Origin: Nicotiana tabacum
Lineage: Eukaryota > Streptophyta > Magnoliopsida > Solanales > Solanaceae
Length of the DNA: 64,000 nucleotides
Assembly (NCBI RefSeq): GCF_000715075.1
Contig: NC_134101.1
Location: forward strand, 147,783,084 to 147,847,083
Direction: 5' to 3'
The notes beneath the pieces were generated by a model. The model had not been told where the DNA came from. It was given only the letters and a program-made list of their open reading frames with translations, and ran no database searches. A program made the translations under genes and the position numbers. Positions 56,561-64,000 of this stretch are shown in pieces. Each line of letters starts with the position of its first letter. Position 1 is the first letter of the stretch.

Positions 56561-59500
56561 ATAATTGTTGATTGTTTGTATCTGGCATTATTTCGAAGAT
56601 TGAAATGACAAAGGCAATTTGTTCTGCTATCTAAACGCTTTACCCTTTTGTTCCCCCTTTTGAGTCTTATTTATTTCTTTCATACCCCTCTTTTGGAATC
56701 AATAACGAAAAATAGAGAAAAGAAAAGAAGTGAAAAGAGAAAGTATAACAACAAGGAAATTCAGATGTGAACTACGTATTACCTGATTCCTATTAAGGAT
56801 ACGTAGGCAGCCTCACGGATCGGTCATAGTAAAATAAAATATCAAAAGATCCCCAAGCAAAAAATTGGGGCAGAAGTTGTGATTATGATAAGAAATATGA
56901 TTGGTGCCTTTTCAATACCGTTTTCTTTCCAAACATATCCAAGAACCCACATGGCTGTCCAAAGAAAGACCTCACGATCAGTCTTCGAGAGATGCTAAAT
57001 CAAACGAGTAAAGAGAATTCATATCAGGGGCAACACCCCGGTTTAAGCAAGAGAAATTAAAAAATGAGAGAGTCTTATTGGTGAAAACCCTCATGGGCAC
57101 CATGAGGCGACCAAAGCTAAGAGAAAGTATAAGTGAGGGAGTCTTATCAGTGAAAACCTTCGCGGGCACCATGAGGCGACAACGAATTGAGGAATAAACA
57201 AATGAGAGAGGTTTGTCGGTGAAAACCCTTCAGGGCACTACAAGTCGAACAAGGTCCGTAAGTTGGCGAAAAGTAAAAATTGGGTTGTGGAAATCTTGGA
57301 GCACAAAGTAAAACAATTAGAAGGGAGATTGGTTAAAAAGACTGGGCTGATTAATCCAAAATGCATACCATGATCATTGGTGCCAGTGACTCCACTCAGA
57401 TAAGTTTCTTTTCCTATCTTCAACAGTCATCCGAATTTGGATTTTCTTCTTTATTCTTAATTCTCAAAATCTTTGCATTTCATTGCTGTTAATTCTACTC
57501 CTCTAAAGCTCTTCCAAGGTTAGCCTTGTTTCAACAAATAAGAAGGAATGTCAAAGTGTACTATCAGATTCAAAATTGCACAAAGCAAAATGCGGCTAGG
57601 ACATGCTAGAGATAGTATGATGAAAAGTGGGACATAGAGTGTGAGCAAAGGTTAAATCAGTGGAATTGTTCAGTAATGTCGTGGGAGATGTACAAATTCA
57701 GACAGAAAGGTCAGAAAGGGAAAACAACGGTTGGGGATCCTGCAGTTAAGGATCAGTCAGAAGGTCAAAACAGTCTCTTCAACCAGTTCAAGGCAGTCGG
57801 ACGAAGCAAAGCATGGCAAAGAGAAAACCACCCTCAGCAAGAATGCCACAACTAGCCGCCACGTTTTAAACTTACAAGATTTTCTTTGATTTGAAATAGG
57901 GGAAAAGATGGCATTTGTTTCAGGAAGCTCTCTGTAAGGAAAGCAAGTACCAGGCAGGTTTGGTCGCAAGATTCTCAGGACCCTCCTGGAAAATGGGACT
58001 TCGTTTAAGATTTAAAATAATCATAAGTAGCAGAATTTGGCATAAATGCACCCCAAAGGATTATAAGTGGAGCTTCGAAGTTTGTATATTTGAGATACAC
58101 TTTGGACATTACCCCAGAGGCCTCGGATTTCAAAGTAATTTCGGGAGACTCTCATAGCCTCTATCTCTCGGGTTGGCCAACAAAAGGACCGAAAAGAATC
58201 CGTTTCCGCTTTACTTTTTCAAGAAAGAAGAAACACCATCTTTTTCCACCTTTTCCCCCCAATTTAATTGGAAATTTTCAGGACCCTCCTGGATAATGGG
58301 ACTTAGATTTAATTCGAAATATTCCTGAGTACAATATCTAGCATAAGCTCTACTTTGTGAAAATATAAGTTGGTTTGAATTTTTTATTTTTAAAATAAAA
58401 CAAGACTCAATTCGAAACTTCAAAACCCTCTTGGAAAATGGGACCTAGGTTAAAATCCAAAATAATCATAAGTAGTAAATATAGGACAAATGTGCACCAC
58501 AAGGAATATAAATTGGCTCCAAAGTTTGCATAAGAATTTTCAGCACCCACCTAAATAATGGGACGTAACTTTAAGCATTCCATTAGATAAGTAAGTGTTG
58601 TTATAAGAGAGTACAGTTTAGCGTTGAAATTGTCATTTGTAAGATAAGCTTTAATTCGAAATTTCATGACCCTCCTGGATAATGGGATGAAGTTTTAAGA
58701 CCATGTGATATACCAAGTTTCATTAAATCATGACTTTTAAAAATATGGCATAGCTTTGAAATTGGCATTTCATTAGAGATTTTCAGGACCCTCCTGGATA
58801 ATGGGATATAGCTTGCAGATTGTTAGAGATATTTGGTAAAAGGATTCAATTAACATTCATAGATGCGCCCGGTTACCAAACCGGGGCAGAAAATTTTCTT
58901 TAGTTTTGTCTATTTTGTTGAAGTCAGATGCCCGTCAGAAGAACAAAGAAGAACAATACGGATATTAAAGATAAAAAGCAGAGCATGACCAAGAAATCAG
59001 GTGCCCACCTGGAGAGCAAGGGAATACATTCAAGTCCAGCAATCAGGTGCCCACCTGGAGAGCAAGGGAATACAATTCAAGTTCAGTAATCAGGCGTCCA
59101 CCTGGAGAACAAGGAACAACAGTTAAAGATTCAACAATCAGGCATCTACCTAGAGAACAAGGAGAGACAGTTGAAATATCAGCAATCAGGCGTCCACTTG
59201 GAGAACAAGGAAAAGCATGTTAAAGACCCGGCAGTCAGGATCCCACCTAAAGAACAAGGGAATGCAATTAAAGCTTCAGCAATCAGGCATCTACCTGGAG
59301 AACAAGGAGAAACTGTTCAAATCGAGCAATTAGGCATCCACCTGGAAAACAAGGAAAAACAGTTGAAGATTCAGTAATCAGGCATCCACCTGGAGAACAA
59401 GGAACAACAGTTAAAGTTTCAGCAATCAGGTGCCCACCTGGAGAGCAAGGGAATACAACTCAGGTCAAGCAGTCAGGAGCCCACCTGGAGAACAAGGGAA

Positions 59501-60211
59501 CACAACCCAAATTTTGGAAGTCAGATGCCCATCTGAAGAACAGGGAAGGACAACACTAATTTCAAAGAATAGAAAGCAGTTCAAGTTTTGGTAATCAGGA
59601 GCCCACCTGGAAAACAAGGGATGCAATACAATTCAAGTTTCAGTTATCAGGAGCCCGCTTGAAGAACGAAGGGAGGAGGCAATTCAAGTCCAAGCAATCA
59701 GGGGCCCGCCTGGAGAACAGATATAGGCAACAATGGTCAAAGGAAGACATTTAAAGGTTCAACAACGAGGTGCCCGCCTGGAGGAGAGGGAAAGCATCTT
59801 AAAAATACAATTCAAGTCAGCAACAAAGGAACTTCTGAAGAAAATACAAGTCAACAAGGCAATAACATTCACAAGACCAAGTTTGAAAATAAATCTTTGT
59901 AAAGCATAGATTATAGCTTAGTCTAGCTTCTTCATTGTGTCACGGTGTAATAAGGAGGTCAGTAAGCAGTATCAGCAACAACAACAGTAACCACAACTTC
60001 ATGGTAGTCCCAACTACCGAAATTTCCCGAACTACATTGACCTGATTCCTTTATAGCCAAGGATATGTAAGAAACCTTTGACGCAGAGGTTCGGTCAAAT
60101 CTTTCAAAAAGATGCTTCCCACGGAGTATTCAAACGGGCAAAAATCGCTCGTATCCGCTCACTTTATCTTTGCACGAAAACTCTTCGTATTTCTGGGCAA
60201 AGAGGGGCAGC
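56561..60211 (+). repeat. Repetitive 3' tail of element D
   Basis: No gene. It holds a recurring hairpin-like motif (56769-56826), three GAGAGAGTCTTAT-type repeats (57064-57245), scattered CAGGACCCTCCTGGA blocks (57974, 58279, 58784), the 50-bp minisatellite (58918-59790), a second motif copy (60029-60100) and the polypurine tract AAAGAGGGGCAGC at 60199-60211. Confidence 0.8.
58918..59790 (+). repeat. About 50-bp minisatellite with CAGG/CCTG hairpins
   Basis: About 16 units of CAGGYNCCCACCTGGAGAAC with A-rich spacers. Some are perfect inverted repeats (CAGGTGCCCACCTG at 58998-59011). One at 59522-59535 reads CAGATGCCCATCTG, with both arms changed. Confidence 0.85.
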
Positions 60212-63200
60212 TGTGAGCACGTGATTTTTGCCTCATACAAATTACTCCAAAAGAATTCCCAAAATTAGGTCTTTTCTTTAATTATGTGTTATTTTTAGGA
60301 ATTATTATGCTATTTTCCTAATTGTTTGCATATGTTTGTGTACATGTTTAATTTTAATAATGCATTAAAAATACAAAAAATATAGCATTTGCATTTAGGA
60401 TTTGATTTTACATTAATTAATAATTAGGTGTTTTACAAAAATAAAAATTCACAAAAAACATATTTTTGTGGTTTTAGTCAAATTGTGTGATTTTCTTTTA
60501 ATTTAGTATTTAATTATTTATGATAATTATTATTTAGAGTTAATTAATATTCTTAAAGCTAATTTGGGTTTTATAATTTAATTAGGAGTTTAATTTCAAT
60601 TTTTGAAAGAAAAAGGAAGAAGAAAAGAAAAAGAATTAATAAAAGAGAGGAAATCAGATCTGGGCCAAAAAAATCCCTAGACCAAACAAAAACTCACTCT
60701 AATACCCGCCCAAATACCCCAGAACCGGCCCAGAACCCGCCAAACCCAGTCCGTTTTTTTTGCTCGACCAAACGACGTCGTTTGGGTTCAATTAATCGAA
60801 GTCGTTAAAGCTCGTTCATCCAACGGTCTAAAAACTTGTCCCCTCACCCGTATCCGACCCCGACCCGTTTACATCAGAGACCGATCCGGTCTCAAAGGTA
60901 TCTAAACGTCGTTGTTCCATTTAGTCAGATGATCCAAGCCGTTGATCTCATTTGATCGAACGAGCTGGATCCAATTCCACCCCAGTATATAAATATCCAA
61001 ACACACCCCGCCCCCCTCAGACCCCCCCGTCTCATCACTCATCTTCCTCACCCAAACCCTAGAGACTAGCCGCCACCATTCCCCACCGCCTTTCGGTGGT
61101 GGCACCGGCCCCAACCCACCTGAAAATTACACCCCACAACCATCACAACCTCCTCTTCCCAAATCCCTGCTCCAATTCCTTCGAACACCCCTGGAACTTT
61201 TCGAATATTGATTCGAAGAGATGAACCCTAGCCTCTACCACCTCCGAATTCCCCCAAATTGACACCCTACGATCTCTTCCCATCCCTCTTCCATAATCTC
61301 CAAGAATTTTCCTTCAAATCCGTTCTAAATCCTTCGAATATCAAATCCCAAATCCGAGTTCCAAAAGCTAAACCTAAAACTCGAAATTAATGATGATGGT
61401 TCCATTTTTAGAGCTGGCTTCGTCACAAAATAATGTTATTCATTTTTTTTTGGCAAAAAACAAGTGATTAACATTATTTGGCGATGAAATCAGAAAGTCA
61501 GGGTACCAAGATTGATTTCCAGTTTAGTCGGTGAGTTCTTTCATGTTTTCTTCGTTTATTTGGTTAATTTTTATTCTGATGTTCATCTCCTTCTTCTCCT
61601 TTTCTTTTTTAATCGATTTCAGTTGAAATTCGATCAGTCTTCTGGTATAACTTATTTTTGTTCACTATTTGTTTCTCTATATTGATTTTGTGGATTTGTT
61701 TTGAATAATTGGGATATCAGTTTGTCTTAAACTTTGAAATTATATCTCATGTGATTGTTTAGTCAGTCAAATTTAGGATTAGCTTGAGTTTAGTTAATTT
61801 TTGTTTAAATGTGTATAATAATCGACTGATTAATATAAGTTTAATTCAAGTGCTTACCTACTTAAGAAGTTTCTAGTGGATAGTAGGGTTAGGATTGCAC
61901 TAATTGAGTGGATAAGTGAGTGGATAATTGATTGCACTAATTGTGTGGATGATTTAAGAAATTAAAAGTTGAATTGATAGTGGTAAATGCACTAAGTTGA
62001 ATACTTATTTATAGACACTAAGAGACACGCTGAAAAGTCTCTGAATACTGAAGGATACAGGGAGGAGAGCTAAGAAATCCTGAAAATCCTAAACGGCTGA
62101 AAACTCCAAAAACAAAATACTGTTTCATTGAGTTCTGTTGGTAATTTCTGAAGTTCCTCCTAGTGCTGAAACAATTTTTGGGTAGCTTTTAGTTGAAATG
62201 AATTAAAATCAAGTCTAGTCAAGGTTTTATGGTTCATTACTTGGATTGCAACTGTTTATTTTCTGGGCTATTTTACTTCACTCTCTGGGCTTGAAATTGG
62301 TTCTAAACTGCTGATTGGTTCTGTTATCCTGCTACTGCTGCTGGATTTTTGATTCTCTTTGCTGTGTTCTATTCTCATTTTTAGGTACACATCCCTAATT
62401 TAAATATGTAACAGTTCTTGAAGCTTCTTTGTTGAAAAGGAAATGAAGATTGTCCCTCACTATTAGATGTCATTTCTTTTCGTTTGTTTTGCCAATTTTT
62501 AGCTTCATATGTCTCCTTCTTAGTTTAACTTGAAGTTTATATAAAAACTATAGTAGGACAGTTATGCAATGCCTGTTGATTTACCTCTTTAATTTCTAAG
62601 TTCTGCTGTAGTTAGAAACGACTATCAGTCCTGAAAGCTATGCATATTTGTTCAGATTGTTGAATGGTTTGTTAAGAACAAGATGCTTATAGTTAAATGC
62701 GACCATTATGTGTGAAAGCTGAAGTCATGTAGTTTGTTTTCTGTGGTGAGTTTGATTCTGTTTGACAATGGCTAAGAGAGGTGTTTGATTAGCAATATTA
62801 TTGATTTTAAGTTAGTTTGGATGTTTGTTATATGGCTAAATGTGTAGCAAAATTCAGCATGTTTAGTTATACTTAATGTAAAATTTGAATAAGGTTTAAT
62901 TTCAGCATACTCCAAAATTGCTTTTCAAAAGTATCTCTCATTTTTTAGAAATTTTGTGCACTTTACGTCGCAAATAGCTCAAGTCGTTTTTAGTTATGAA
63001 AAAGGAAGGTTGTACTCATGGATATTATGATGCCTCACTCCTGCTTCGGAAGGTTAAATTGCATTTCTGGTCCGCTGGGATTCGATCCCTGGGCAAAACC
63101 CATTGCTACTTTCATTTCTGCCAGGATTCGGCCTAATACTGGCCTAAAGTTTTGAAAGCCCTTGACTTGTTTGTTGTTTTCCGTTGGTCTAACAGCTTGA

Positions 63201-63665
63201 AATTGAAACTTAAAGGGGCTGGACTTTGAGTTGAATCGCGGACTCAAATTAAGGACCTTGTCTTTGTTTGAAATTGCCCTTGTTTGAGTTGGGCCTTACT
63301 CTCAGGCCCAAGCATGACAGTCCCTTTCGAACGGAATTCAGATCATTTCTTCCTCATTAGGCTGCCGGCTCATTTGTGATGGGCCTAGCCCCTTTAATTA
63401 AAATAATCAACTCTTCTCCATGCAAACCTTTAGTTAATTTAAATAGAACCTTTAACTATATTTAGTGATAATTAATTAAGACCCTTAATTAACTAAGGTG
63501 AGCCATATTAGTGACACAAATAATTTATTGGCCTCAAAGTTTAGTTTGAGCTTTCCTTAAAATTGGAATTGAGGTGCGCCGCGCCAAATAAAATCTCAAA
63601 TGTGTGGCTCTCGCTTAATTGTTTCTTTTAAAATACTTAGAATTCGAGGCGTGCCAATTAGCAAA
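60212..63665 (+). repeat. 3' LTR of element D, interrupted at its right end
   Basis: Starts TGTGAGCACGTGATTTTTGCC-like sequence after the polypurine tract. AT-rich U3, then a C-rich block with a TATA box at 60986-60995, then a long T-rich leader-like stretch. No LTR end is reached before 63666, so the LTR is at least 3.45 kb. No gene is seen in it. Confidence 0.75.
60986..60995 (+). promoter_or_regulatory. TATA box in the D LTR
   Basis: TATATAAATA in the context CCCAGTATATAAATATCC, followed by a C-rich stretch, a good plant promoter match. Confidence 0.65.
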
Positions 63666-64000
63666 TGTCACGACCCGAATCAGAGGGTCGCGACGGGCAC
63701 CCGGTGCTTTACTCAACCGAGTACCAACATAACATATCTTTCTTATCATACTATCATGAGTAAATGAGCCAGAAAACCGGTCATGAGATAACAAGAATAA
63801 AACATAAGGGAATACTCAACATATGAAGACCCAAAATGATATACAAAATTTTATATATGTGACATACGGGCCTATAAGGCCGACATGACCATTAGTAAAC
63901 TCAAAACATAGGCCGACAAGGCCATACAGGTGTCCCTACACCTGACATCTGTCTACAAGCCTCTAAGAGTACATAAAATCATAAAGATCGGGACAGGGCC
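63666..64000 (-). mobile_element. C-related LTR end in reverse orientation
   Basis: Starts TGTCACGACCC, the reverse complement of an LTR end of GGGTCGTGACA type. The next 330 bp match, as reverse complement, the last part of the C LTRs (CGGTACTCAGTTGAGTAA-like, GGCCTTGTCGGC, TCTTAGAGGCTTGTAGAC). The element continues past the window. Confidence 0.82.

Larger units (their letters stand above)
51906..63665 (+). mobile_element. Element D: 5'-truncated Tat/Ogre-like element
   Basis: Begins abruptly in the protease, with no 5' LTR, primer site, leader or gag. It continues through a G-patch-like part, intron-like spacer, RT, Ty3-type RNase H, a second RNase H, integrase, repetitive tail, polypurine tract and a 3' LTR that is itself interrupted at 63666. 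The dual RNase H is a hallmark of the Tat lineage. Its LTR start (TGTGAGCACG) differs from that of B (TGTAGACATG), so D and B are different families. Confidence 0.87.

Noticed and set aside
60902..61114. 70-codon minus-strand ORF in the D LTR
   Set aside because: It lies across the LTR TATA box and C-rich leader; the Gly/Trp richness reflects base composition.

Overview
This is repeat-dominated nuclear DNA from a flowering plant. The gypsy families, the plant-mobile-domain (PMD) pseudogene and the tRNA-primed LTR elements look like Solanaceae (Nicotiana-like), but that placement rests on recalled family resemblance and no database was searched. Nothing looks prokaryotic or organellar. The only clearly intact cellular-type gene is a small GRF-type zinc-finger ORF on the minus strand (51097-51450).

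Layout. (1) 1-23832: a head-to-tail array of one Ty3/gypsy family, Tekay/Del-like with a C-terminal chromodomain and LTRs of about 2.8 kb. The order is partial LTR1, internal 1, shared LTR2, internal 2, then a tandem triplication of a unit of about 3.0 kb (end of RNase H, integrase, first 1.27 kb of the LTR), closing with a complete LTR5. All coding regions are broken, mostly by CAG-to-TAG changes. (2) 23833-26440 and 49427-50842: a PMD (MAIN-like / PP7-long-form-like) pseudogene of at least six exons, cut in exon 3 by 23 kb of inserted DNA. (3) 26441-49421: element B, a Tat/Ogre-like gypsy element with a 5-bp target duplication (ATCAT/ATTAT), a tRNA-Arg-type primer site, a gag pseudogene, no protease, reverse transcriptase or integrase core, and a long repetitive 3' tail. 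(4) 28089-36818: element C, nested in B's 5' LTR with a perfect GATGA duplication, with near-identical LTRs around almost unreadable coding DNA. (5) 51097-51899: the GRF zinc-finger gene, its TATA-like box and three 121-bp tandem repeats. (6) 51906-63665: element D, a 5'-truncated Tat/Ogre copy with protease, a G-patch-like segment, an intron-like spacer, reverse transcriptase, two RNase H domains, integrase, a repetitive tail and a long 3' LTR. (7) 63666-64000: the end of a C-related LTR in opposite orientation.

Order of events inferred from nesting: the PMD locus existed first, B entered it, and C then entered B. The relative ages of the Tekay array and D are not resolved.

The most notable signals are structural and not coding. 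Three unrelated tandem or conserved motifs, in the Tekay LTR, the Tat tails and the Tat intron, carry short inverted repeats whose two arms change together. A 55-70 nt hairpin-like motif recurs six times in the untranslated parts of B and D. The PMD pseudogene and the intact GRF gene lie tail to tail beside unusual repeats, which may mark a gene-carrying mobile unit.
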